Below are positions 37,990 through 48,467 of a stretch of 64,000 nt of DNA, piece after piece. The position numbers and the translations under genes are program-made. The notes under the pieces were generated by a model, which was not told the origin of the DNA, ran no database searches, and saw only the letters and a program-made list of their open reading frames with translations. Origin of the DNA: Sinotaia quadrata (lineage: Eukaryota > Mollusca > Gastropoda > Architaenioglossa > Viviparidae). Where the stretch lies: the NCBI GenBank assembly GCA_028829895.1, contig CM054180.1:95726135-95790134 (forward strand), in the 5' to 3' direction. Within the stretch, counting starts at the first letter, position 1, and every line of letters begins with the position of its first letter.

Positions 37990-40223
37990 TTGGTAAAAAA
38001 TGTAATGTTTATTGTTTAGGAATTTGAATGAAATAAACAAAACTTTACCAAGCAGTAAAGAATTTGCTTTGGTTAACGTGTTTCGTTGGTTTTTATTATC
38101 CAAGGTTTTGATTGTTCATCTGTAAAGTATCCAACATCAACAACTCATCAACGCACGCCAACACAACACAATGGCGGACGTATTCTTTCTTAAAATCAAT
38201 AAATCACAAAACTAGCAAGTCATTCTCCGAGTAATACTATACTTGTAATTAGAATGCATCTTCAGGATAAGGACGGCATAAACAGATGTGGCATAATTCT
38301 TATTCCAAGACACTGACATTACAAATATGATCCTCAAGATATCGCATTATGATCACTTAAATCTTATTTCAACACACTTATATTGATGGTGACAAATATG
38401 ATCCTCAAGGTATCGCATCAGGTTCACTTAAATCTTGAGAAAAAATTGGTATTCATTGGAACGTGGAAAATATTTCAACTCACGAACAAATGATCGACAA
38501 GGCAGAGGGATTTGTTATCCAGAAGAAACTTCATCACCAATGACTAAGGCTGCTGAATGAGATGAAGACTTTTGTCCCAGTGTCAACTAAGGCGAGACCT
38601 ACAATGGAGGTTTGGTCACAGTGTCATCTAAGGATGAGACCTACAATGGAGTTTTGGTCACAGTGTCATCTAAGGCGAGACCTACAATGGAGGTTTGGTC
38701 ACAGTGTCATCTAAGGCGAGACCTACAATGGAGGTTTGGTCACAGTGTCATCTAAGGATGAGACCTACAATGGAGGTTTGGTCACAGTGTCATCTAAGGC
38801 GAGACCTACAATGGAGGTTTGGTCACAGTGTCATCTAAGGCGAGACCTACAATGGAGGTTTGGTCACAGTGTCAGCTAAGGCGAGACCTACAATGGAGGT
38901 TTGGTCACAGTGTCATCTAAGGCGAGACCTACAATGGAGGTTTGGTCACAGTGTCATCTAAGGCGAGACCTACAATGGAGGTTTGGTCACAGTGTCATCT
39001 AAGGATGAGACCTACAATGGAGGTTTGGTCACAGTGTCATCTAAGGCGAGACCTACAATGGAGGTTTGGTCACAGTGTCATCTAAGGATGAGACCTACAA
39101 TGGAGGTTTGGTCACAGTGTCATCTAAGGATGAGACCTACAATGGAGGTTTGGTCACAGTGTCATCTAAGGATGAGACCTACAATGGAGGTTTGGTCACA
39201 GTGTCATCTAAGGATGAGACCTACAATGGAGGTTTGGTCACAGTGTCATCTAAGGATGAGACCTACAATGGAGGTTTGGTCACAGTGTCATCTAAGGATG
39301 AGACCTACAATGGAGGTTTGGTCACAGTGTCATCTAAGGATGAGACCTACAATGGAGGTTTGGTCACAGTGTCATCTAAGGATGAGACCTACAATGGAGG
39401 TTTGGTCACAGTGTCATCTAAGGATGAGACCTACAATGGAGGTTTGGTCACAGTGTCATCTAAGGATGAGACCTACAATGGAGGTTTGGTCACAGTGTCA
39501 TCTAAGGATGAGACCTACAATGGAGGTTTGGTCACAGTGTCAGCTAAGGCTGAGACCTACAATGGAGGTTTGGTCACAGTGTCAGCTAAGGCTGAGACCT
39601 ACAATGGAATTATGATCACAATGTCAATAAGACCGACAAGACTGACAATGCCCCATTTGTTACTTTTATCTGATCTGAAATGCAAAACAATTGCCAAGAG
39701 GAATGCAGCAGTAATTTGGTTAGAATTTTGTTCAGTTTAGTCTCGAACTACAGCTACTAAAAGAAATGCCACTCTATAATGAGTTAATATTATTGCCGAT
39801 ACTTTTACATAGAACTAACCTAATAACTGGAATGTAGAAATCCACAGAAGCAAACAAACATATACACACAATACAGTACACAGACAACAATTAAAAAATC
39901 AAGTCATATCGTACAAAATCGGCATAGTTATCACTAATTAAATGTAATACGAGATGCATAATAGTATTTGCACTTATTTCTGTATTGCCAGAGTGAAACA
40001 AAAAAATCATTGCAATAAAACCTCTTTCTGAATGGAGGCATTGTAATGTATACACACAACTCGTAATCAATGCTATAATCTTTAAAATTAAAACGAATCT
40101 TTACCTTTATGGCAAAACAACAATAAGCGATAATTTCTTATGAACGAAAGAGAAAAAGACTGAAATTGTATTCTTTTCAAAATAAATTTTAATGCCTACA
40201 ATCCAACATAATTATCTGGCTTA
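37990..40223. other. Spacer between genes 3 and 4
   Basis: No supported gene. From 38060 to 38590 it is paralogous to the spacer after gene 4 (45690-45980) and in part to those after genes 2 and 5. The 41/42-bp minisatellite follows, then about 500 bp (39735-40223) paralogous to 46195-46345 and 55560-56150. Confidence 0.6.
38588..39625. repeat. 41/42-bp minisatellite, about 25 copies
   Basis: Units of GAGACCTACAATGGAGGTTT + GGTCACAGTGTCATCTAAG, with junction GGC (41 bp) or GGAT (42 bp). The left part mixes 41- and 42-bp units. The right part (about 39030-39540) is nearly all 42 bp, so two frames stay open for over 200 codons. One unexpanded diverged copy at about 45995-46030 after gene 4 marks the source sequence. 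Confidence 0.97.
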
Positions 40224-40380
40224 AATAATGAAAGACAGAAAGAAAAAAGGAAAGAAAGAAAGAAAGAAAGAAAATGAGAGAGAGAGAAGAAGCAAGCAAA
40301 CACAGATACATACAGACAAAGAAGCAAAAAAAAAAAAAAGGGAACTGACAAAGAAACAAAAAAGAAACAAAGAAACAACG
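40224..40380 (+). repeat. AAAG polypurine tract upstream of gene 4 promoter
   Basis: GAAA/AAAG-rich run with GAGA and an A13 stretch, directly upstream of TGTGATCT. Confidence 0.9.
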
Positions 40381-40527
40381 TGTGATCTAAAAAGCTATTG
40401 GTTTGTAACAGCTTGTTTCATTAGTTTCTTGTGCACGCCTTCCATTACAGTTTATATATTGCGAATAAAGTGTGAAGCCTTCGTACTGGACTATACACAA
40501 ACTCTGTGGCCCTTGAATCGAACACAG
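40381..40527 (+). promoter_or_regulatory. Gene 4 promoter and untranslated first exon
   Basis: Nearly identical to the gene 2 copy. It has TGTGATCTAAAAAGC, GTTTGTAACAGCTTG, TATA box TTTATATA at 40451-40458, CGTACTGGACTATACACAAA, CTCTGTGGCCCTTGAATCG and the junction AACACAG/GTATGT at 40527/40528. Confidence 0.68.
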
Positions 40528-41121
40528 GTATGTAGATATTTTCTGTTTATAGAGAAATCATATTGATAAATCTATGACAAAATGTACACTAGCCTTAAGA
40601 ACTCTACTCAACGCGTTGCTTTTAATTACTATTGGCATAAGGAAATATTTTAATTGGATTATTGAATTTTATGAAAAAAATTGAAATTAATTTATTTTTC
40701 CCCTTCTCGGTTCGTGTTCTTAGTTTTATTGGAATTTGAATTTAAATTCAGACACTAATAAGTTATTGTATATTCATGGGTATGTACTTGTTTCTCTTTG
40801 TCAATGTTAACATGACAATTGAAGAATGAAATTTAAATCTCACCTTCAAAAAAAAAAAGAAAAACAATAAGACATTCACAAGACAGATGAATTCTCAAAC
40901 CTTTCAGAGAAAATAGATTTTTTTCCCAAGAATGTCTCATAGAATGTTTTCTTTATTACTCTTTCTTTCTTAAAACTTTAAAAAACAATGTTATGGAGAA
41001 GTGAGAAACACCACTACTGAAATGGTTTGTTTTACTCTCTGCAAAGTCAGTGAATGTCGAACTTATCATACGAAATGATTTCGTGAAATTTTTAACTTTT
41101 GCCTTTACATTTGTTCTATAG
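40528..41121 (+). other. Gene 4 intron 1 (short)
   Basis: Only about 0.6 kb, against 1.9-5 kb in the other genes. It lacks the minisatellite-bearing middle part and ends TTGTTCTATAG. No other feature is seen. Confidence 0.65.
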
Positions 41122-41144
41122 GGACGTCACACACCAGCCGGAGA

Positions 41145-41309
41145 ATGAACGCCATTTTGATCTGTGTTCTTACGATTGTAGTGGTGACTACATTGGAAGT
41201 CGACGCAAACTGCTGTAAACACGTCGATAACTGCACCGTGGACGTCACCTCGGAACCTAAATGTCAGTTCAATGACACATGTAGAGTTTACAATATATGC
41301 CTTTGTTGT
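41145..41309 (+). CDS. Gene 4, coding exon 1: secreted PLA2-like protein (type B)
   Basis: The exon starts at about 41122; Met is at 41145. A 21-residue signal peptide ends Val-Asp-Ala. The exon has 55 codons, phase 0, and GTAAGT at 41310. The mature part starts Asn-Cys-Cys-Lys-His, with an extra Cys40. The loop is Cys46-Arg-Val-Tyr49-Asn50-Ile-Cys52-Leu-Cys-Cys, so His and Asp are replaced by Tyr and Asn. The usual Phe-Lys-Asp-Ala before the loop is Phe-Asn-Asp-Thr. With 42724-42900 the protein is 113 aa with 12 Cys after the signal. A second in-frame donor at 41373 could add 21 residues. Confidence 0.88.
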
Positions 41310-41458
41310 GTAAGTTGTATTTATTCACTTATTAAAGACGCATGTAGATCTCACAATCTATATCTTTGTTGTGTAAGTTGTAATTATTCACTCATTAAAG
41401 ACGCATGTAGATCTCACAATCTATATCTTTCTTGTAATTGTTCACTCATTAAAGACTA
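41290..41458 (+). repeat. 63-bp triplication of the gene 4 exon/intron junction
   Basis: Three tandem copies of the exon end plus intron start. Copies 1 and 2 carry intact GTAAGT donors at 41310 and 41373, 63 bp apart and in frame. Copy 3 has lost part of the donor (CTTTCTTGTAATTG). The added segment encodes a second loop, Asp-Ala-Cys-Arg-Ser-His-Asn-Leu-Tyr-Leu-Cys-Cys, which carries His at the catalytic position. The frame runs on to a stop at 41457. Confidence 0.93.
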
Positions 41459-42723
41459 AAGTGTTTAACAACAAGCGCATTAAGAAAAAATACTTTACAC
41501 ACTCAGGAAATTCTGATATTTAATTTTCTCTTAATATTTACTATTTTATAGTGAATAAAATGTTAAATTATCAACTTACTTATGAACGGTTCAAGAATGC
41601 GTACATAATACGAAGTGGTTGAACATATTGACACTTCATTTCTTAAAAAGGCCATTTTAAAGTGAACACTCGAAATCGTTTGGTCATAATGACAATTTGC
41701 AATGAATATTTTACTGCTTTAGTGAACATCCCTCATCTGCATTTTTCTGAAAGTGCGTACATCCCGTTTAAAACGTTAGGGACACTTAATTCAGATTAAA
41801 CTCAAATCTCAAACTTCGGAAATCCGTTATAATTTTGGAGTCTTATTCAGAACGCGTTGTGGACAATGCAATTCTCACTGACGTTTTTAATGACATTTCA
41901 AACGTATACTAAATTTAGATCGATAGGATTGCTCTTGGATTGATACAACATTCTAAGCCAGTTTATAGCAGGCTTGGACAATTTACACCAACGTATATTA
42001 ATTTTGCACAGTTTGTAACAATGCACACCAGTTTTTGTACGTAATAACAATTTACAACAATGTATATCTGTTGTGAGCAATTTACAGCAATGTACATACA
42101 TTTTCCGCAATTTACTTCAATGTTCCCCAGATTTGCAAAATAATTACAACACTATACATTAGTTTTGCACAATTTACATTATGCACAAGTAATGCACAAA
42201 TTAAACAATTTACATAATTTTTGCATAATTTACGTTATGCACCAGTAATGTACAGTTTAAAACAATTTACATCAGTTTTGCACAATTTACAAAAATTATT
42301 AACCATTTTTACACAATATACAGCAATGCATACCAATATTCACCAATTTACAACAATGTACATCAGTCTACACAATTTATAACAATCACGAAAATCAGCG
42401 AAACTCTATGCAGCCGGATGCCAAAATATTTAAAGATAAGGCAAAGGGGGATAACTACCGGGTCCCTTGTAATCTCAGTACTGAACGGTATATCGTGTTT
42501 TATATAAGGTCTGCACAGCAGTCTGGAAGTCTGTATACGCGCGTTTGGTCTTGTCATATCATATTGCATATATAAACTATTTTATCTTATAAATTTCAGG
42601 GAGTCTTTCCCCGTCCATTATATTTGTGATTGGTGCCCTTAAATATCCACGAAATAAATGTTGAATTTCATCCATTTGTTTTCCTTCTCTCGCATATATT
42701 GGTTGTTTTTTATTTCACAACAG
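41310..42723 (+). other. Gene 4 intron 2
   Basis: GT-AG intron of 1.4 kb (CACAACAG acceptor), the shortest intron 2. It keeps the satellite and the conserved pre-exon block (AGCCGGATGCC, AAGGGGGATAACT, CAGTCTGGAAGTCTG) but no TG array. Confidence 0.75.
41940..42400 (+). repeat. Degenerate 30-bp intronic satellite (gene 4)
   Basis: Units such as TTTGCACAATTTACATTATG and TTTACAACAATGTACATCAG, strongly degenerate. Confidence 0.82.
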
Positions 42724-42900
42724 GGTCAGCTGAGAAACATGACGAAGAAAAAATGTGATAAAAAATTCAAACGCCAAATGATACTCGCCAGCAACAAGAA
42801 ACCTAAGTGCATAAAGGAAGCCATAGAGATCTACCTGTATGCCAGCAACCATAGCAAATTCAACGAACGTCCACCCAAATGTTGTAAAAATTTACCATGA
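42724..42900 (+). CDS. Gene 4, coding exon 2: C-terminal half (type B)
   Basis: Acceptor ACAACAG ends at 42723; phase 0; 58 codons; TGA at 42898-42900. It begins Gly-Gln-Leu-Arg-Asn-Met and carries Cys-Asp-Lys-Lys-Phe. The Cys usually 12 residues later is Ser (Ala-Ser-Asn-Lys), so one disulphide partner is missing. It ends Pro-Pro-Lys-Cys-Cys-Lys plus a short tail, as in gene 6. Its 3' untranslated region is interrupted at about 43033 by a dispersed element. Confidence 0.88.
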   Translation, partial: GQLRNMTKKKCDKKFKRQMILASNKKPKCIKEAIEIYLYASNHSKFNERPPKCCKNLP

Positions 42901-43033
42901 AGTAGACCCTGGAATAACAGTACACATGAACAGATTGCTTCGAATGTGTTAGTATTATAAAAATATTATTTAAATGTAGTTTTAATTTTAATATTTTTTT
43001 ATTAAGTAGATCTTATCCTTTAATTCCTTTGTG

Positions 43034-43155
43034 TGACAAAGTAAATTTGCCCTCCCTATTTTTAATGTTAATTGTTATTTAAGTTGCTAAATTGTCAGAG
43101 TGACCCGACCTTGGCCAGTCCTTGTGGTGTTATTTTTGAAAGTGTCTGAGCTTGA
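43034..43155. mobile_element. SINE-like element, left-end fragment
   Basis: Matches 32335-32460 and 35745-35870 (landmarks AAATTTGCC, CAGAGTGACCCGACCTTGG, TATTTTTGAAAGTGT). It interrupts the gene 4 3' untranslated region just before the place where genes 5 and 6 have TTATCC...AATAAA. AATAAA at about 43157, at the right-hand edge of the element, may replace the lost signal. Confidence 0.55.
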
Positions 43156-43379
43156 AATAAACAGCCTAAAGAAAGAATATTCTAGATTTGCTGAATGCAC
43201 CGAAAAGCAAAGTAATGTTCAAAATATGTGCAATAGTATCAAGCTTAATGAAATGTTCCATTATAATTATTTGTTTAAAGCTTCAAAAACGAATAAACTT
43301 CTCAACATTTCCTTTGAACTCAATACAAGTTAGTTTCGGTGTTAACACTCCAATGATTTCGAACTACGACTGAATGAAA

Positions 43380-43690
43380 ATAAATTGCGTACATCCAGCA
43401 CAATGACCAGAGGCTGCAGTTATCGAAATGACCATCAGTATAAGTCAACAATCTTGCTGTACCAAAAATAGAAATGTCAAAACGTAAAATGCTAGGGAAG
43501 ATTGAAATCTATAGGATCTCAGAATTCTAGAGACTATGGAATGAAATAACAGACCAAATGCGATTAATAATAACAGAAAATACCATACGTGAGCTGTATA
43601 GTATCTTGAATTGCCAGTAAACATCGGAATTGCCCTCCTTTTATAAACATCATCCTCGGATCTCCCAGCAAAATGGCAGGATTCCGTAAC
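43380..43690 (+). mobile_element. LINE 3'-end remnant (gene 4 spacer)
   Basis: Paralogous to 27385-27740 by order of landmarks (TGAATGAAAATAAATTG, GACCATCAGTATAAGTCAAC, GATTGAAATCTA, AGGATCTCAGAATTC). More decayed; no continuous frame. Confidence 0.5.
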
Positions 43691-43992
43691 TAGAGTTCAT
43701 AAACTAACAAATGAATACATACGAAAACCATAGTTCACAAACTAACAAATCGACCCATACCAAACGCAGATTTCACAAACTAACAAATGGATACATACCA
43801 AAAGCACAGTTCACAAACTAAAAATTGGATACATACCAAAACCAGAGTTCACAAATTAACAAATGGATACATACCAAAACCAGAGTTCACAAATTAACAA
43901 ATGGATACATACCAAAACCAGAGTTCACAAATTAACAAATGGATACATACCAAAACCAGAGTTCACAAATTAACAAATGGATACATACCAAA
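43690..43992. repeat. 38-bp minisatellite, about 8 copies
   Basis: Units of AGAGTTCACAAATTAACAAA + TGGATACATACCAAAACC. The gene 2 spacer has a single copy at about 27723-27760, immediately before its own 44-bp array. Confidence 0.95.
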
Positions 43993-44389
43993 AAGCATGA
44001 GGAGTATCGATATTTGATCTGTTAATAAATAACCAATAGACCTAACGAAGTTACAAAAACGATATCAAGAAATAATGTGTGAGAACTATGGAATCAAAGC
44101 TCAAGAAAGAACATAATTGCATCAACCGTAAAATATAATAAAATTAAAATACTGATACGGTCGAGAAATTCCCGAACGAAGACAGGACAACGCACACGTC
44201 ACTAATAGAACAACAACAGGAACTACTACTACGACCTACTTTTAATGAAAATAATAATGGAAATAATAATGGAAATAATAATACGGTTACAAAAAGAAGA
44301 AAAAGAAGAACACTAGCACACTATTACTACCACTACTACTACTACTAAGTAAGAACAACTCAAACAACAAACACAACCCCAGTGTGTAA

Positions 44390-45135
44390 GTGTAAGGTTA
44401 CACTGTACTCTGTTGATGTATGGTGGCAAAGTATGCTTGACTACATCATGGAATTTCTGGTATAAGGAAGTTACTGGAAATTGCTACATTGTTGTTCTGC
44501 TTGATGGAACTAATACAGCGAATGAGCGCCCAGATTAGCATCAAGAGAACAGCACCTGACATAAAATTCTACAGCATGCTAGAAGACACATCAAACTGAC
44601 AATTCTATTGTGACAATAAACATGTGACTTTGTTATAAAAACACGCAAAAGAATATTGTGGCATTTTGCTAAAGAAGATTATGTATAAACTATTATCACT
44701 ATAACCTCTGTAGCTCCATTTCAATTCTCTGATAAGAATTAATTTCACACCAAACTGTTGAATTATGTGTTAGGATATAAAACTGTATAAACATTGAAAT
44801 TATTTGTACATGGTTTCGTGGAAATATTGATGTAAAATAATCTTTTCATTGTATTTGTTATATGTTATCTGTGATTGTTGATTTAATAAATCTATTGTTA
44901 AATTTATTAACCTTCTTACACATATTGATAACCATATGTTGGAGAGATAGTGGATGGATGGGGGCTCCATTTATGGAAATATTTTTTGACAGTGAATGTT
45001 TGTCTTTAATGTTGTGGAATAGAGAAAACGTTCACAACACCCACATATCCGCCAAGTGAGAGAGACGAGTGGTATCTTCTTGAGAATTATTAATAACATA
45101 AATTAACATTCTCACCACTTGTACTTAGTTACAGA
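44390..45135. repeat. Dispersed segment shared with gene 3 intron 2
   Basis: Similar to 35930-36735; landmarks TGGTGGCAAAGTATGCTTGA, TGGAAATATTGATGT, TTATTGTTAAATTTA-type and CATATTGATAACC. No recognised coding frame. Confidence 0.55.
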
Positions 45136-46359
45136 TGATTAATGATAATAATGATCATAATCATTAACTTTGGTGCGTTGTGTCACAGTACCAATAATCT
45201 AATCTCGTTTTTACTTCAGCACCTGGAAATTGAGTGAATAATTCACAGCATTCAAACAACGAAAACGCCAAGAAGGTGAAGCTAAATGGCGGTTTCGATG
45301 TTAAGCAGCCCACCTAGTGTGGTCGGAACTAGAACCAAATTCTCTCAGAGCTTTCCAAGGCCAAAAATCTGAAGATGAAAGTTTACATGCAGACTCAGGA
45401 GGGGAAAGAAGATAATGGAACCTCACCAGCACTCATGCTGGTTGTATTCCTTTGGAACCTTATTACAGGGACGTAGTTGTGTATCCTGTCAAAGATCAGG
45501 CTTTCGACCGTAATTCTATGCACGTTTTAATTCCATTCCCCTTCTGTCCGTTTCATCGTTCCACAAATTTTGTGATGCTAAATTTTACTTTCTTAAAACT
45601 CTGAATGGACATCGCTTGATTGGTTCAGATGACCGAAAGCAATAGAAAGCATATCATACAAAATATTATTGTCACTCAGTGAATTCGCAAAGAGGGATTT
45701 GTAAATAAAATCTGCAGAATTACCGTTATTCTGAGAATGTCCTGGATGATGAAGGTATAAAGAGACACAGCATTATTCTTATTTCAGTACACTTAAAAAT
45801 TGATGGTGACAAATATGACTGTCCAGATATCTCATCAAGATCACTTAAATCTGGTGAAAAAATGGTATCCATTTGAATCTGGAAGATAGTTCTATTTACG
45901 CACAGATGACTGACGAAGCAGATGGATTTGCAATCCATAAGAAATTTCGTCATTACTGAATAATGGATGTCGGATTTTGTTCCAAATTTCAGCTACGGCT
46001 GAAGAGACAGACAATGACTTTACAGTCGCAATGCTATTTTTTTCTTAAAACATTTGACAAGCCAAACAATTGACAAGGAGTATACCATGTAGGATTTTGT
46101 TCATGAAGAGCGCAAAATACAATCAATCTGGACAATGCACGTGTTCACTTAGAGCGCAAAAATACAGTTAATATAGACAATGCCACTTGTTCATATAGAA
46201 ACTCAAACTACAGTTACTAAAGGCAATGTAATTTTGTTAATACGTCCAAATATTACTGCCGCCTGGTTTAATTGGTTTTACCTTCGTTTATTTAGAAATT
46301 AACATTGTAACAATAAGTTAGAAATCCACACAAGGCAGCAAATGAATAGGCACAATGCA

Positions 46360-46715
46360 GTTTGCTTTGATGTCCAAATAACTAATGTAATGTTTTCAAG
46401 ATCTTGAAGAGTTTGTTTTGATATCCAAATAACTAATGTAATGTTTTCAAGATCTTGAAGAGTTTGTTTTGATATCCAAATAACTAATGTAATGTTTTCA
46501 AGATCTTGAAGAGCTTGTTTTGATATCCAAATAACTAATGTAATGTTTTCAAGATCTTGAAGAGTTTGTTTTGATATCCAAATAACTAATGTAATGTTTT
46601 CAAGATCTTGAAGAGTTTGTTTTGATATCCAAATAACTAATGTAATGTTTTTAAGATCTTGAAGAGTTTGTTTTGATATCCAAATAACTAATGTAATGTT
46701 CTCAAGATTTTGAGC
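46360..46715. repeat. 51-bp minisatellite, 7 copies
   Basis: Units of TTTGTTTTGATATCCAAATA + ACTAATGTAATGTTTTCAAG + ATCTTGAAGAG. The period is 17 codons, so an antisense frame stays open; no start context or homology supports a gene. Confidence 0.96.
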
Positions 46716-46849
46716 AGTTTGTTTTATGTCCACGAAATAATGTTCTTAAAATTGTTACTCCTACCAATACTGACGAACCAAAACGTATTAACACAACAAA
46801 GCAGTGAAAATGATAACATATAATCAAATATGTACAGAGCCACAACTTT

Positions 46850-48110
46850 GTACAATTGTCGTCCCTTTACACCCTGCCAGGAGTAAGAATTATGTCAGAG
46901 ATGACAGTTTAAGTTGCTGGCTCGTGGTGTGTCCACCTTAGGTAAGACTGGGAGCCTAGCCATGCGGTCACAATGGGTCTCGAATCCAGGTATGCAAAGG
47001 AATGGAGGGTCAAAAGCCAAGAAAGGTACAAACGACAAAAGCCAGAAGGCAAAGACGAAGGAAGGGAAATGAAGTTAAAGCACTGGGCCTATCTTATAAG
47101 AGATGTGAAAAACTCACATTATTTATTCTTCCCATTAAATCATTGCATCGACACTGTCTGTATGGTTCCATTTTAAATTAAATCACACTACACACCTTTC
47201 TTCACAAATTAGACTGCACTATATTATTTTCTTATAAAAATTGCAAACTACATCAACTGATATAAGAATAATTCGACAAAATAGCATACTTCATGAAATC
47301 AAACTATGCTAGGAATCTCCAAATCATTATGAAGATTTTCTACAATTCGAACACTTCGCTGAGCTAAAGTGTGCTATGAAGCATTAGATCTGTGATGGCA
47401 CAGTTCACTTACAAAATGTATCTTATGACAAATCACATAGCACTCTTACTGAATCAAAAGTATAATATGAAAATACACTTCAGGGGTTTTAAAATATACT
47501 AAACGGTTATGAATATATATTCACACATTATCCATGTGGAGAAATACATTAATTACTTACTTAATTAATCATAAAAATTTACAAGTATGACATTTGTAAC
47601 TCTGAAATTTTACTCCAATATTAGGCTGCTCTGCAATGTGCCACAAATGGGGACTCCCCAAATGCATCTGGTCAAGAATGCGGAATTTCGAAAAATAATT
47701 TTAGAAACTGAAAAATTTTTAGTTTGAATTTTTCTCTCCTTTCTTTAACAATAATTGTTGGATAAGTGACTTCAGTAAGCCACTACCTTCTGCTCAAAAT
47801 TCAAGGGAAACAATACACACTGACTTTCACTAGTTTAGCGCTTAACATAAAGAGCACATCATCTACTTTGAACAAAGCTAGATTATTAATAGAAAGAAAA
47901 AAATAACAAAAATTCAGATAAGCAAAAGTGAGAAATATGAGAAAATGTGAAATTGTTATCACTCATTCTATTTAATAAATGCAATAATTTTTAAAATTAC
48001 AGTTAATCATTACTTTTATTGTTAAATAACAAGTAGATATTTAACATAAACCAAACCAAAAGGAATTTTATTCAATTTTGTCATTTTCGGAAAAACTTAA
48101 AGGGCTTTAC
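46850..48110. repeat. Segmental duplicate shared with 29860-31560
   Basis: Carries the same ordered landmarks as the gene 3 upstream region, ending with CAATTTTGTCATTT and the AACATA..TATCTGG stretch before the polypurine tract. Confidence 0.75.
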
Positions 48111-48128
48111 TGCAACATATCTATCTGG

Positions 48129-48330
48129 TATAAATAAATAAATAAATAAATAAATAAAGCAAGAAAGAAAGGTTGAAAGAAAGAAAGAAAGAAAGAAAGA
48201 CAAACAGAAAGAAAGAAAGACAGAAAGAAAGAAAGAAAAAAGGAAAGAAAGAAACAAAGAATGAAAGAAATTAGGGAGAAAGGAAATAAGGAATAAAGAA
48301 AGAAAGAAACAAAAAAAAAATAATCAAAGA
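48129..48330 (+). repeat. AAAG polypurine tract upstream of gene 5 promoter
   Basis: (AAAT)n followed by about 180 bp of (AAAG)n with CAGA and GGAA interruptions. Confidence 0.92.
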
Positions 48331-48467
48331 AAACTTAATGTGTTTTGTAACAGCTTGTTTCATTAGTTTCTTGTATACGCCTTCCATTACTGTTTATATA
48401 TTGGAATAAAGTTTGAAGCTTTCGTACTGGACTATACACAACTCTGTGGCCCTTGAATCGAACACAG
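48331..48467 (+). promoter_or_regulatory. Gene 5 promoter and untranslated first exon
   Basis: TTTTGTAACAGCTTG, TTCATTAGTTTCTTG, TATA box TTTATATA at 48393-48400, CGTACTGGACTATACACA, CTCTGTGGCCCTTGAATCG and the junction AACACAG/GTATGT at 48467/48468. Confidence 0.68.

Larger units (their letters stand above)
42901..48130. other. Spacer between genes 4 and 5
   Basis: No supported gene. In order it holds the interrupted 3' untranslated region, a partial SINE-like element, a LINE 3' remnant with a 38-bp minisatellite, an ACT/AAT-rich tail (about 44220-44350), and a segment shared with gene 3 intron 2. An unrecognised unique stretch follows at about 45150-45690, then sequence paralogous to the gene 3/4 spacer, a 51-bp minisatellite, and the segmental duplicate of 29860-31500. 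Confidence 0.6.

Noticed and set aside
38983..39740. Two overlapping repetitive frames of 210-224 codons
   Set aside because: They lie in a minisatellite whose period became 42 bp. Upstream 41-bp units break the frame, and the sister spacer has only one diverged unit.
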